Source: JACCZX01 sp038216465
Lineage (GTDB): Bacteria; Pseudomonadota; Gammaproteobacteria; Burkholderiales; Burkholderiaceae_F
Length of the DNA stretch: 64,000 bases
Reading direction: 5' to 3'
Assembly: GCA_038216465.1 (NCBI GenBank)
Contig: JBBQQC010000001.1
Coordinates: forward strand, 62,001-126,000
The stretch's first letter is position 1. Every line of letters starts with the position of its first letter. Of the stretch, positions 42,810-51,647 are shown piece by piece. Both the position numbers and the translations under genes were made by a program. The notes beneath the pieces were generated by a model that made no database searches, was not told where the DNA came from, and was given only the letters and a program-made list of their open reading frames with translations.

Positions 42810-44174
42810 TCAGGCGGCACGCTGCGTAGCGTCGGCGTGCGCTGCAAGCCGCGCTAATAGCTTTGCGTGGATGCCGCCGAATCCGCCGTTGCTCATGACC
42901 ACCAGTTGATCCCCGGCCTGGGCGTAGCGGACGATCGCGTCCATCATCTCTTCCAAATCGTCGTGCACGGTCGCTGCCGACCCGAGCGGCTTTAACGTGT
43001 GCACTGCGTCCCAGTCGATGCCTGCCGCGAAGCAGAAAACGCGATCGGCGCCGGATAAACTGTCAGGCAGCCGCGCACTCACCGCCCCGCACTTCATCGT
43101 ATTCGAGCGCGGCTCGAAAACTGCAAGGATCCGGCTTTGCGGATGCGATGCGCGCAATGCGGCGATCGTCAGTGCAAACGCCGTTGGATGATGCGCAAAA
43201 TCATCGATTACGGTCACACCGCCTGCCACGCCGCACACTTCCAGCCGACGCTTGACGCCGCGAAATTCGGCCAGCGCAGCAAGCGCCTCGGCCGCAGAGA
43301 CACCGGCATGATCGGCGGCGGCAATGGAGGCCAGCGCGTTCATACGGTTGTGCTGCCCAGGCAGCGCCAGCTGCAGCGCACCCGGGCGCAAATCGCCGTG
43401 CTGCACGCGAAACGGCGCCTGATCGGAGATCTGCCAATGTCCTCCTGCCCCAAACGTATCGAGCTCTGACCAACAGCCGCGCTTCAGCACGCGCGCAATG
43501 GCATCGTCACTAGCATTGGCAACGATGCGGGCGCTGGCCGGCAGCGTACGCACGAGGTGATGAAACTGCGTTTCGATTGCAGCGAGGTCGGCAAAAATGT
43601 CGGCGTGATCAAACTCGAGATTGTTCAGGACCAGAGTGCGCGCGCGGTAGTGCAGAAATTTCGAGCGTTTGTCAAAAAACGCGGTGTCGTATTCGTCGGC
43701 TTCGATTACAAAGCAGGCGCCGCCCCCAAGCCGCGCCGACCGCCCAAAATCTTCGGGAACGCCGCCGATCAGAAAGCCGGGATCGAGGCCCGCGCTCTCA
43801 AGAACCGTCGCGAGCATCGCGCTCGTTGTTGTCTTGCCATGCGTGCCGGCCACCGCCAGCACGTGCCGATTGCGTAGAACATTTTCGGCCAGCCATTGCG
43901 GACCCGATACGTACGGCGCTCCGCAGTCGAGGATCGCCTCCATTAAAGGATTGCCGCGCGTAATTACATTGCCGATGACCCACACGTCGGGCGCCAGCGC
44001 CAGCTGATCGACACCATAGCCTTCCATCACGCGCACGTTGACCGCCGCAAGCTGGTCGCTCATCGGGGGATACACGTTTGCGTCGCATCCGCTGACCACA
44101 TGACCCGCCGCCTGCGCCAGTTGCGCAAGACCGCCCATGAACGTACCGCCGACGCCGAGAATATGAAGATGCAA
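42810..44174 (-). CDS. mpl: UDP-N-acetylmuramate:L-alanyl-gamma-D-glutamyl-meso-diaminopimelate ligase
   Basis: Mpl attaches recycled murein tripeptide to UDP-MurNAc. The 454-residue product has the N-terminal H-I-L-G-V-G-G-T-F-M-G Rossmann-like loop, the Mur-ligase ATP site A-G-T-H-G-K-T-T-T-S near residue 110, the F-E-P-R-S-N-T domain and a C-terminal region beginning near 310. It links with ampD (57 kb) as part of murein recycling, though the two are not adjacent here. The predicted ATG leaves 92 bp to the divergent unknown gene. Confidence 0.94.
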   Translation of the reverse strand: MHLHILGVGGTFMGGLAQLAQAAGHVVSGCDANVYPPMSDQLAAVNVRVMEGYGVDQLALAPDVWVIGNVITRGNPLMEAILDCGAPYVSGPQWLAENVLRNRHVLAVAGTHGKTTTSAMLATVLESAGLDPGFLIGGVPEDFGRSARLGGGACFVIEADEYDTAFFDKRSKFLHYRARTLVLNNLEFDHADIFADLAAIETQFHHLVRTLPASARIVANASDDAIARVLKRGCWSELDTFGAGGHWQISDQAPFRVQHGDLRPGALQLALPGQHNRMNALASIAAADHAGVSAAEALAALAEFRGVKRRLEVCGVAGGVTVIDDFAHHPTAFALTIAALRASHPQSRILAVFEPRSNTMKCGAVSARLPDSLSGADRVFCFAAGIDWDAVHTLKPLGSAATVHDDLEEMMDAIVRYAQAGDQLVVMSNGGFGGIHAKLLARLAAHADATQRAA

Positions 44175-44266
44175 AGCCTAACCGGCGCAGGGCCGGCCGT
44201 CCGAGAAGGCGCGGAATTGTAATGCGCGGCACCTGAGCAACCGGTTGCTGCCGATAAACTGCGCCC

Positions 44267-44920
44267 ATGGCCGCCAGCAATTTGAGAACCGAGCTCGCCG
44301 TAACCGCCGCGCGCTTGATTGCCGAGGAAGGCTACGAATACGCGCAGGCGAAGCGGCGCGCTGTGCACGAGCTACTTGGCGAAAGCGCGCGCCGTTCAAC
44401 GCTGCCCGACAACAGCGAGGTCGAGCACGAATTACGCCGTTACTTGAAGCTGTTCGGAGGATCGGCGCATCGCGCACTGCTCGCGACGCTGCGCGGCGCC
44501 GCGGCCGACCTGATGCAGAGTCTGGGCGAGTTCGATCCGCACCTGATCGGCGCAGTGTTAAACGGCACCGCGACCGAGCATTCGGACATTCATCTGCAGT
44601 TGTTCGTCGACAGTGCAAAAGACGTCGAGCTGAAGCTGCTGAATCTCGGCATCGACTTCGACGTCGACGACGGTGACGGCGAAGGCGAGCGGCCCGCCGC
44701 GCTCGAACGAATAAATTTCGTGACGACCATCAAGCAAGGCTCCGCGGCGGCGGCGCGGGTCGTCGGGATACGGCTGCACGTCTTCGCGCGTGACGCCATC
44801 AGAACCGCCGCACGCCGCAGGCAAGCTGGTGGTAGCGAAGAGGGCATGCATCCGGTTGAAGCTGCGGGACGCGCCAATCTGGCATCGCTGCACAGGCTCA
44901 CCGAAGAAAGCGATCGATGA
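44267..44920 (+). CDS. Conserved protein of unknown function beside mpl and a TlpA-like gene
   Basis: The 217-residue product is soluble, with a helical N-terminal third (R-L-I-A-E-E-G-Y-E-Y-A-Q-A-K-R-R-A) and a central mixed region around residues 95-140 containing G-T-A-T-E-H-S-D-I-H-L-Q-L-F and an acidic V-D-D-G-D-G-E-G-E turn. The G-x-A/S-x-x-H-S-D-I-x-L pattern resembles the entry of minimal nucleotidyltransferases, but I would not assign that activity. Its stop overlaps the TlpA-like ATG, so the two are coupled. No signal peptide or membrane segment is seen. Confidence 0.7.
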   Translation: MAASNLRTELAVTAARLIAEEGYEYAQAKRRAVHELLGESARRSTLPDNSEVEHELRRYLKLFGGSAHRALLATLRGAAADLMQSLGEFDPHLIGAVLNGTATEHSDIHLQLFVDSAKDVELKLLNLGIDFDVDDGDGEGERPAALERINFVTTIKQGSAAAARVVGIRLHVFARDAIRTAARRRQAGGSEEGMHPVEAAGRANLASLHRLTEESDR

Positions 44921-45486
44921 ACAAAGCCAGCGCCAGGCTCATCGGCGTCGTGATCATGCTTGCGTTGCTGGCGTTCGCGGCTGGTGCCATCCTGTCGTTG
45001 AGATTCGACGTGCGCACAACGACAAAGCCGACGGCGACCACCGCCGCGCTGTTCGCGCAAGCATTCAACGACGTCGACGGACGCATGCAGGCGATCAGCC
45101 AATGGGAGGGCGGCCTGTTGGTCGTTAACTTCTGGGCAACCTGGTGCGCGCCCTGCATCGAAGAGATGCCCGATCTGCAAAAGGTGCAATCCGAGTACGC
45201 GAGCCGGGGGGTCACGATCGTCGGAATCGCGATCGACAACCCCGCTGCGGTGAGGCGTTTTCGCGATGAGCAACACGTGAAATTACCGCTGCTGCTCGGC
45301 GGCGCCGCCGGGTCCGACCTCGTTCGCGATCTAGGCAATCCGTCGGGCTCGCTACCGTATACAGTGTTGATAGCGCGCAACGGCAGCTTGGTGAAGTCGA
45401 AGCTCGGCAGGTTGCGGTCGGAAGAATTACGCCTCTGGCTGGACGCGCAACTCGCTGGCGATCCAGCGAAAAAGCAAAGCTCCTAG
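44917..45486 (+). CDS. TlpA-like membrane-anchored thioredoxin-fold protein
   Basis: The 189-residue product has an N-terminal membrane helix (about 8-28) and a periplasmic thioredoxin fold with W-C-A-P-C (Cys77, Cys80) followed by E-E-M-P-D-L. This matches TlpA/ResA-type thiol oxidoreductases that reduce or shuffle disulfides of exported proteins such as apocytochromes. The late Pro strand (G-S-L-P-Y-T) is present. It overlaps the preceding gene by four bases. The partner protein is unknown. Confidence 0.9.
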   Translation: MNKASARLIGVVIMLALLAFAAGAILSLRFDVRTTTKPTATTAALFAQAFNDVDGRMQAISQWEGGLLVVNFWATWCAPCIEEMPDLQKVQSEYASRGVTIVGIAIDNPAAVRRFRDEQHVKLPLLLGGAAGSDLVRDLGNPSGSLPYTVLIARNGSLVKSKLGRLRSEELRLWLDAQLAGDPAKKQSS

Positions 45487-45544
45487 ACCTAGACAGTCGC
45501 GGGGGAACCCTGCACACTGCGCGGCTTCTGTCGTCTTTTTCGCC

Positions 45545-45550
45545 TAAAAT
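45545..45550 (+). promoter_or_regulatory. Possible -10 element for the aroQ-accBC unit
   Basis: TAAAAT lies in a C-C-T-A-A-A-A-T-C-G context 54 bp before the aroQ GTG, a pattern often seen ahead of betaproteobacterial housekeeping genes. A convincing -35 hexamer was not found, so the call is tentative. Confidence 0.33.
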
Positions 45551-45603
45551 CGGTGATTCTCGAACGTTTCCCCCCTTTTATCCCGAGCTTGCAATGAAAC
45601 GCC

Positions 45604-46053
45604 GTGGCTAGCCGTATTCTCGTTTTGAACGGACCCAATTTGAACTTGCTGGGCACGCGCGAGCCTGCTGTCTATGGCAGCCGCACGTTGGCGGATATCG
45701 AAGCTGAGCTGGCTCCAGTAGCCCAACGCAAAGGCGCGCAACTTACTTTTTTCCAGACCAACCACGAAGGTGCTCTGATCGATCGTGTTCATTTGGCGCG
45801 CACCGATGGAACGGACTTCATCATCATCAACGCCGGCGCTTTTACGCATACAAGTATTGCTCTGCGCGACGCACTGGCTGGAGTCTCGCTGCGCTTCATC
45901 GAAGTTCACTTGTCCAACGTCCACCGGCGCGAACCCTTCCGCCATAAGTCGCACCTGGCCGACCTCGCAGTGGGGAGCATCGTCGGGCTCGGTACCGCCG
46001 GATATCTGTACGCACTTGATTTTGCGCTGAGCGCGACGGCGCCCGCATCCTGA
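45604..46053 (+). CDS. aroQ: 3-dehydroquinate dehydratase, type II
   Basis: AroQ dehydrates 3-dehydroquinate to 3-dehydroshikimate. The 149-residue product starts with GTG 45604; no in-frame ATG precedes it. It has the N-G-P-N-L-N-L-L-G-T-R-E-P block, catalytic Tyr24, Asn77 in I-N-A-G-A, and His102 in E-V-H-L-S-N. The length is normal for the dodecameric type II enzyme. It is 10 bp upstream of accB, a linkage frequent in beta- and gammaproteobacteria. Confidence 0.95.
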   Translation: MASRILVLNGPNLNLLGTREPAVYGSRTLADIEAELAPVAQRKGAQLTFFQTNHEGALIDRVHLARTDGTDFIIINAGAFTHTSIALRDALAGVSLRFIEVHLSNVHRREPFRHKSHLADLAVGSIVGLGTAGYLYALDFALSATAPAS

Positions 46054-46063
46054 AGGAAAGCCG

Positions 46064-46519
46064 ATGGATCTGCGCAAGCTGAAGACCCTGATTGACCTTG
46101 TCGCCGATTCAAGCATCGCCGAGCTCGAGGTTACCGAAGGCGAAGATCGGGTTCGTATTGCAAAGTTCAGCCCCGCACCGGCTGCACCGAATCCTGCAAC
46201 TGCGCTTGCACCAACGGTCTCTTTACCCGCGACTGCCGCCAATGGAACGAGTGGCGCGGCTTCCGCCGCGCCGATAGAGCCCGCGGGCCACGTTGTGAAG
46301 TCTCCGATGGTCGGCACTTTTTACCGCGCACCGAGCCCCGGCGCCGCTTCATTTATTGAGCTCGGCCAAACCGTAAAGCCAGGCGACCCGTTATGCATTA
46401 TCGAAGCGATGAAGTTGCTCAACGAGATCGAGGCCGAGGTGGGCGGCACGATCAAACAGATCCTGGTCGAAAATGGCCAACCGGTGGAGTACGGCCAGCC
46501 ACTGTTCATCATCGAGTAA
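46064..46519 (+). CDS. accB: Biotin carboxyl carrier protein of acetyl-CoA carboxylase
   Basis: AccB carries the biotin that is carboxylated by AccC and used for malonyl-CoA formation. The 151-residue product has a short helical N-terminal domain, a Pro/Ala-rich flexible linker (about 36-72) and a biotinyl domain with the E-A-M-K-L site; Lys117 is the biotinylation residue. The thumb insertion typical of bacterial AccB (S-P-G-A-A-S-F) is present. It lies between aroQ and accC in one direction. Confidence 0.96.
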   Translation: MDLRKLKTLIDLVADSSIAELEVTEGEDRVRIAKFSPAPAAPNPATALAPTVSLPATAANGTSGAASAAPIEPAGHVVKSPMVGTFYRAPSPGAASFIELGQTVKPGDPLCIIEAMKLLNEIEAEVGGTIKQILVENGQPVEYGQPLFIIE

Positions 46520-46552
46520 TGCGCCGCTCGTGCAGCGCGGCACCAACCAACC

Positions 46553-47905
46553 ATGTTCAAAAAGATTCTGATCGCCAACCGCGGCGAGATTGCATTGCGG
46601 GTTCAGCGTGCATGCCGCGAGATGGGAATCAGCACCGTGGTCGTCCATTCGGAAGCCGACACCGACGCAAAATACGTGAAGCTCGCCGACGAATCGGTCT
46701 GCATCGGACCCGCTCCTGCAAGGGACAGCTATCTCAATATTCCGGCGATTATCAGCGCCGCCGAAGTGACCGACGCAGAAGCAATTCATCCCGGTTACGG
46801 CTTTTTGTCTGAGAACGCAGATTTTGCCGAGCGCGTCGAAAAAAGCGGCTTCTGTTTTATAGGGCCGCGGCCGGAGTCGATTCGGGCGATGGGCGACAAG
46901 GTTTCGGCCAAGCAGGCGATGGTGGCCGCCGGAGTGCCAACCGTGCCCGGATCGAACGGCGTTCTGCCGGAAGACCCGCGCGAGATCGTCAAGGTTGCCC
47001 GTGCCGTCGGCTATCCGGTGATCATCAAGGCGTCGGGCGGGGGCGGCGGCCGCGGCATGCGCGTCGTGCACACCGAAGCTGCGCTGATCAATGCCGTCAA
47101 CATGACACGGCAGGAGGCGCACGCCGCGTTCGGTAACGCTGCCGTGTACATGGAGAAATTCCTGGAAGATCCGCGGCACATCGAATTCCAGGTCATGGCC
47201 GACCAGCATCGCAATGCCGTCTGGCTCGGCGAGAGAGACTGCTCGATGCAGCGTCGCCATCAAAAAGTGATCGAAGAGGCACCGGCGCCGGGAATCAACC
47301 GCCGCATGATCGATAAGATGGGCGACAAGGTTGTCGAGGCCTGCAAGAAGCTTAACTATCGCGGCGCCGGTACGTTCGAATTCCTGTTCGAGGGCGGCGA
47401 GTTCTACTTTATCGAGATGAACACGCGCGTGCAGGTCGAACATCCGGTCACCGAGATGGTGACCGGTATCGACATCGTGCAACAGCAGATTCGGATCGCA
47501 GCCGGTGAAAAGCTACGGGTGCGACAGCGCGACATCGAACAGAAAGGTCACGCGATCGAATGCCGTATCAACGCCGAGGACCCGGAGCGATTCACACCGT
47601 CGCCGGGCCGCATCACTGCCTGGCACCCGCCAGGCGGCCCGGGCGTACGCGTGGATTCGCACGCGTACACCGGTTATTTCGTTCCGCCGAACTATGATTC
47701 GATGATCGGCAAGGTGATCTGCTATGGCGACACGCGCAACCAGGCACTGGCGCGCATGCGCATCGCCATGTCCGAGATGGTCGTCGAAGGTATCAAGACC
47801 AATATACCGCTGCACCGCGAGCTGCTGATCGACGAAAAATTCGTGCTCGGCGGCACCAGCATTCATTATCTGGAAAAACGGCTGGCCGCGCGCCACATCA
47901 CGTAG
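46553..47905 (+). CDS. accC: Biotin carboxylase subunit of acetyl-CoA carboxylase
   Basis: AccC carboxylates biotin on AccB with ATP and bicarbonate. The 450-residue product starts M-F-K-K-I-L-I-A-N-R-G-E-I-A. It contains the ATP-grasp loop K-A-S-G-G-G-G-G-R-G-M near residue 160, the F-L-F-E-G-G-E-F-Y-F-I-E-M-N-T-R active-site strand near residue 280 and a C-terminal biotin carboxylase domain. The length matches E. coli AccC. AccB and AccC are adjacent; the carboxyltransferase subunits are not in the window. Confidence 0.97.
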   Translation: MFKKILIANRGEIALRVQRACREMGISTVVVHSEADTDAKYVKLADESVCIGPAPARDSYLNIPAIISAAEVTDAEAIHPGYGFLSENADFAERVEKSGFCFIGPRPESIRAMGDKVSAKQAMVAAGVPTVPGSNGVLPEDPREIVKVARAVGYPVIIKASGGGGGRGMRVVHTEAALINAVNMTRQEAHAAFGNAAVYMEKFLEDPRHIEFQVMADQHRNAVWLGERDCSMQRRHQKVIEEAPAPGINRRMIDKMGDKVVEACKKLNYRGAGTFEFLFEGGEFYFIEMNTRVQVEHPVTEMVTGIDIVQQQIRIAAGEKLRVRQRDIEQKGHAIECRINAEDPERFTPSPGRITAWHPPGGPGVRVDSHAYTGYFVPPNYDSMIGKVICYGDTRNQALARMRIAMSEMVVEGIKTNIPLHRELLIDEKFVLGGTSIHYLEKRLAARHIT

Positions 47906-47917
47906 TTGCGGTCGACT

Positions 47918-48826
47918 GTGCTGGTTGAAATCACGCTGACGGTCGACGATGGTGCGGCCGACGCACTGGCCGACGCGTTGATCGAGCGTGGCGCAATGTC
48001 GGTCTCGATCGAAGACGCAAACGCCGGCACCGGCGCCGAAGAACCGCTGTACGGCGAGACAGGATCCGACGTGCAGCACCCCTGGGCGCAAAGCCGACTC
48101 CGCGTGCTGTCCGAACCCGATACGGCCGAGGTGTTGATAAAAGGAGCCATTGCTTCAACACAGATTGCGGCCGCGATCGAAAAAAGCGTTCGCATCGAAG
48201 ATACCGACTGGGTGCAGCAAACGCAGTCGCAGTTCGCACCCCTGCGCATCACCGATCGTCTGTGGATTGTTCCAAGCTGGCACCAGCCGCCGGACGAGGC
48301 AGCCGTCGTCGTACGGCTCGATCCGGGCGTTGCATTCGGCACCGGCACGCACCCAACAACGCGCATGTGTCTTGCTTGGCTTGCAGAACGGCTGTCGCCC
48401 GGCGCGAGCGTTCTGGACTATGGCTGCGGCTCGGGCATCCTCGCCATCGCTGCGGCAAAACTCGGTGCAGGCGCAGTGCTCGGTGTCGACATCGATCCGC
48501 AAGCGCTCGCAGCTGCGCGCGCGAACTCGGCCGGCAACGGTGGCGGCGCCAGCTACACTGACTTGCAAGGGCTAAGCCAGAACGCAAACACCTTCGACGT
48601 CGTGCTTGCCAACATTCTTTCAAATCCGCTGAAGTTGCTCGCGCCCGCGCTTTGCGCGCGCGTTGCGCCGCACGGATCACTCGTGCTGTGTGGAATTCTG
48701 CAGCGGCAAGCAAGCGAAGTGGTGACTGCCTATCGCCAGGCCGACGCTGCGCTGCAACTGGGCGTCTGGCGGCGCGAGGACGGTTGGGTCTGTCTGTCCG
48801 GATCGCGCACAACAGCGACTCACTGA
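47918..48826 (+). CDS. prmA: Ribosomal protein L11 methyltransferase
   Basis: PrmA methylates ribosomal protein L11 using AdoMet. GTG 47918 gives 302 residues starting M-L-V-E-I-T-L-T-V, close to the usual start; a TTG at 47906 directly after the accC stop would add four. An N-terminal substrate-recognition domain with S-V-S-I-E-D-A is followed by a class I methyltransferase with G-T-G-T-H-P-T-T, L-D-Y-G-C-G-S-G near residue 166 and A-N-I-L near 230. It follows accC closely and belongs to the same likely transcript. Confidence 0.93.
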   Translation: MLVEITLTVDDGAADALADALIERGAMSVSIEDANAGTGAEEPLYGETGSDVQHPWAQSRLRVLSEPDTAEVLIKGAIASTQIAAAIEKSVRIEDTDWVQQTQSQFAPLRITDRLWIVPSWHQPPDEAAVVVRLDPGVAFGTGTHPTTRMCLAWLAERLSPGASVLDYGCGSGILAIAAAKLGAGAVLGVDIDPQALAAARANSAGNGGGASYTDLQGLSQNANTFDVVLANILSNPLKLLAPALCARVAPHGSLVLCGILQRQASEVVTAYRQADAALQLGVWRREDGWVCLSGSRTTATH

Positions 48827-48827
48827 G

Positions 48828-50000
48828 ATGGCGCTCGCCACCAAGTGTCCTCAATGCGGCGCCTTGTTCCGCGTCGTGGCAGATCAGCTGAAATTGCGCG
48901 GCGGACTCGTCCGTTGCGGGCAATGCCGTGCGGTATTCGACGCGATCGGTAGCCTGACCTACGTGGACGACGCCGCGTTGGCGCAAACGCGGACCATCAC
49001 GGCCGTGACGCAACCATTGTCGCCGCCCCCACCTAGCTCTTCGACGCGCTCCGAGCGGACCGAGCCGTCATCCCCGTCGCGGCGCGTGGCACGCTCGCGG
49101 CCGGCGTCTACGAACACCAGTCCAGGCAAGCAGGCGCTCGGTCCAGCCACAACGTTGCGCATCGCCCCGACCGCGCCAGCCACGTTGGCCAATCCTTCGC
49201 TGCGACGTTCGGCGCCGTTGCCTGCAATGCAGTCGCACCGCGACCAACGGGATGAAGGTGAAGCGAAGCGCACGGGCCGCACCAAGCGCGAGCGTTCATT
49301 TGAGGAAGAGGCAGAAGCGGTGCTCGGCGTACCGACGCTGATTGCGCCGGGCGGTCGTGAACGCGTCAACGCGGGTTCGATCGTCGACGGCATGGAAGTC
49401 ATTGAGCTGGCGGCTTTGCCCGGTGAAACGGACGTCCGCCCCGCCCAGCCAACTCGCGCGCCAGTTGCTGAGGAAGAGCCGGAATTCATTCGTGCCGACA
49501 AACCTGCGCGCCGCGGTTTCTCGATCGTGTTCAGCGGTGGCTCGTTCCTGCTGGCGTTGCTGGCGGTGGTGCAGTTCGCGATCATTTTTCGCTCCGAACT
49601 GCTGGCGCGGGCGCCGCAGGCGCGCGACACGCTGGTTCAACTGTGCGGACTGTTCAGCTGTACGGTGGGTTGGCCGACGCAGGTCGATCAGCTAGCAGTC
49701 ATTGGCAGTGAATTGCAGACGATCCCGGGCACTGACGTGCTCGAGTTGACCGCGGTCATTCGGAATCGTGCGACGTTCCGGCAAGCGCTGCCGGCCGTGG
49801 AGGTTACATTGACGGACTCGCTAAACCGGCCGATCGCCCGCAAGGTTTTCACCCCGGCCGACTATCTTGCCGCCGCGGGCGAACCATCGTCACGCATCGA
49901 CGATGGGCTAGGTACTGGAAGCGATTTCACGATCCGCCTGTTCTTCGAAGCGCGTGGCGTACAGGCAGCCGGTTTTCTCGTGTACCCGTTTTTTATCTAG
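48828..50000 (+). CDS. MJ0042-type zinc-ribbon and DUF3426 membrane protein
   Basis: The 390-residue product opens with a zinc ribbon (Cys7, Cys10, Cys30, Cys33 in C-P-x-C and C-G-x-C). A Ser/Pro/Arg-rich, probably disordered region (about 60-220) follows, then one membrane helix (about 234-254) and a DUF3426 domain to the end. The ribbon would lie in the cytoplasm and DUF3426 in the periplasm. The family is common next to prmA in betaproteobacteria; its function is not established. It starts one base after the prmA stop. Confidence 0.85.
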   Translation: MALATKCPQCGALFRVVADQLKLRGGLVRCGQCRAVFDAIGSLTYVDDAALAQTRTITAVTQPLSPPPPSSSTRSERTEPSSPSRRVARSRPASTNTSPGKQALGPATTLRIAPTAPATLANPSLRRSAPLPAMQSHRDQRDEGEAKRTGRTKRERSFEEEAEAVLGVPTLIAPGGRERVNAGSIVDGMEVIELAALPGETDVRPAQPTRAPVAEEEPEFIRADKPARRGFSIVFSGGSFLLALLAVVQFAIIFRSELLARAPQARDTLVQLCGLFSCTVGWPTQVDQLAVIGSELQTIPGTDVLELTAVIRNRATFRQALPAVEVTLTDSLNRPIARKVFTPADYLAAAGEPSSRIDDGLGTGSDFTIRLFFEARGVQAAGFLVYPFFI

Positions 50001-50017
50001 CGATTCCGGCCGCCGAC

Positions 50018-50953
50018 GTGAGCACATTGATCTGCGGTTCGATCGCGTACGACTCGATCATGGTGTTCCACGGTCGCTTCGCCGACCATATCCTGCCGCA
50101 TCAGGTCCACATCTTGAACGTCGCGTTCCTCGTGCCCGAACTGCGGCGTGAATTTGGCGGATGCGCCGGCAATATTGCCTACAACGTCAAGCTGCTCGAC
50201 GGACAAGCGTGGCCAATGGCCACCGTTGGCCAGGATGCGCAGCCGTATCTTGACCGACTCGATCGACTGCAGATTGATCGGCGCTTCGTGCGCAGGATCG
50301 AGAGCAGCTTCACAGCGCAAGCCTTCATCACGACCGACGCCGACAACAATCAGATCACGGCGTTTCACCCGGGGGCTATGTCCGAATCGCATCTGAACCG
50401 CATTCCGGGTGATGGCTCGATCAAGCTTGGGATCGTCGCGCCTGACGGCCGCGACGGCATGCTGCAGCACGCAGAACAATTCGCGCAGCACGGTATTCCG
50501 TTCGTGTTCGATCCCGGCCAGGGCCTGCCGATGTTTTCCGGCGAGGAGTTAGTTTGGTTTGTAAGTCGCGCCAGCTATGTGGCGGTCAACGATTACGAAG
50601 CGAAGCTTTTGACCGATCGCACGCAACTTACGCTCGATGAGCTATCGCGTAAGGTGCGGGCGCTGATCGTCACGCACGGCGCCGCCGGCTCTCAGATTCA
50701 TACCGACGGCAGGATCGTGCAGATACCGGTCGCACCCGCACGTGAAGTCATCGATCCGACCGGGTGTGGCGATGCGTATCGCGCCGGCTTGCTGTTCGGC
50801 ATTGCGCAGCAAATGGATTGGGAAACCACCGGCAAACTGGCCGCAATCATGGGCTCCATCAAGATCGGGCAGTCGGGCGGGCAGAGCCACACGGCTGATC
50901 GCGAATCGATCGGCGCGCGGTTTAAAGAAGCATTCGGATACAGGCCCTGGTAA
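50018..50953 (+). CDS. PfkB-family sugar or nucleoside kinase
   Basis: The 311-residue product is a ribokinase-fold enzyme: F-G-G-C-A-G-N-I-A-Y-N near residue 48 and the signature I-D-P-T-G-C-G-D-A-Y-R-A-G near residue 247 with the catalytic Asp254. It has the A-T-V-G-Q-D middle region of adenosine/ribokinase relatives. The GTG at 50018 is the start. It could phosphorylate adenosine or another small molecule; the substrate is not fixed by sequence. It ends the aroQ-to-pfkB gene run and is convergent with yggT. Confidence 0.87.
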   Translation: MSTLICGSIAYDSIMVFHGRFADHILPHQVHILNVAFLVPELRREFGGCAGNIAYNVKLLDGQAWPMATVGQDAQPYLDRLDRLQIDRRFVRRIESSFTAQAFITTDADNNQITAFHPGAMSESHLNRIPGDGSIKLGIVAPDGRDGMLQHAEQFAQHGIPFVFDPGQGLPMFSGEELVWFVSRASYVAVNDYEAKLLTDRTQLTLDELSRKVRALIVTHGAAGSQIHTDGRIVQIPVAPAREVIDPTGCGDAYRAGLLFGIAQQMDWETTGKLAAIMGSIKIGQSGGQSHTADRESIGARFKEAFGYRPW

Positions 50954-50977
50954 AGCGGCGTCGAGAAGAACTGCCCG

Positions 50978-51511
50978 CTACACCCGCGCCACCACCATTT
51001 GCAGGACATACACCGCCAGCAGAAGTACCAGCGGTGACAAATCAAATCCGCCCACCGGCGGCAGGACGCGCTGAATCGGCGCGAGTAGCGGCCGCAGCAA
51101 CATGCCGAGCGCGGGCGCGAACGGCGCGTGCGGATTGACCCAGCTAACGATCGCAAAAATGATCGTGATCCAAACGACGACGTTCAGCGCCCAAACGATC
51201 AGCTGGCGGAGTGCCGCCAGCAGGACGAACTCGAACGCAAAGTCGGCACCGATCACCTGCCGGATCAGAACCACTATCAGCAGCGTTACGAGAAACGCCG
51301 CCAATAAGGAGGCCCAATCGATACGCGCGCGCGCGGGTAGAACCCGATGCAGCGGCCGCACTAGCCAATTAGTCAGCGCCACTACAAACTGAACGACCGG
51401 GTTGCGTCCCGGCATGCCAATGGCGTGGATCCAGACGCGCAGGATCAGCAGCCCCACTAGGAGCGAACCTAAAACGTCAAGCAGGAAGCGGGCGATATCA
51501 ACTAATAGCAT
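50978..51511 (-). CDS. YggT-family membrane protein
   Basis: The 177-residue product holds two YGGT repeats, each with a pair of membrane helices. Near the first is N-W-L-V-R-P-L-H-R-V-L-P and near the second R-P-L-L-A-P-I-Q-R-V-L-P. The family is implicated in membrane or osmotic processes but has no firm activity. It stands alone here; the histone-like gene upstream has its own terminator between. Confidence 0.9.
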   Translation of the reverse strand: MLLVDIARFLLDVLGSLLVGLLILRVWIHAIGMPGRNPVVQFVVALTNWLVRPLHRVLPARARIDWASLLAAFLVTLLIVVLIRQVIGADFAFEFVLLAALRQLIVWALNVVVWITIIFAIVSWVNPHAPFAPALGMLLRPLLAPIQRVLPPVGGFDLSPLVLLLAVYVLQMVVARV

Positions 51512-51591
51512 GCCAGCATTAACAAAATGAAGTAACCAGTCCGACCGCGATTCTAAGCGGCGCGCGCCACGCGCTCGGAAGCCGCACGTCA

Positions 51592-51625
51592 GCCAAAGAA
51601 AAAGGGCGCCGTTTTCAGCGCCCTT
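51592..51625 (-). terminator. Rho-independent terminator of the histone H1-like gene
   Basis: On the minus strand the stem AAGGGCGC/GCGCCCTT with an eight-base loop is followed directly by CTTTTTCTTT. It starts 23 bp after the stop of the histone-like gene and separates it from yggT. Stem, loop and U-tract make this the clearest intrinsic terminator in the window. Confidence 0.85.
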
Positions 51626-51647
51626 GCCAATGGCAATTTGAAACTTG

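Noticed and set aside
45544..46317. A 257-codon minus-strand frame
   Set aside because: It is antisense to aroQ and accB, both of which are complete with active-site and biotin motifs.
51584..51600. A third copy of the 22-nt S8 upstream sequence (GTCAGCCAAAG)
   Set aside because: Only about 11 bases match and they overlap the U-tract of a terminator, so the match is probably chance.
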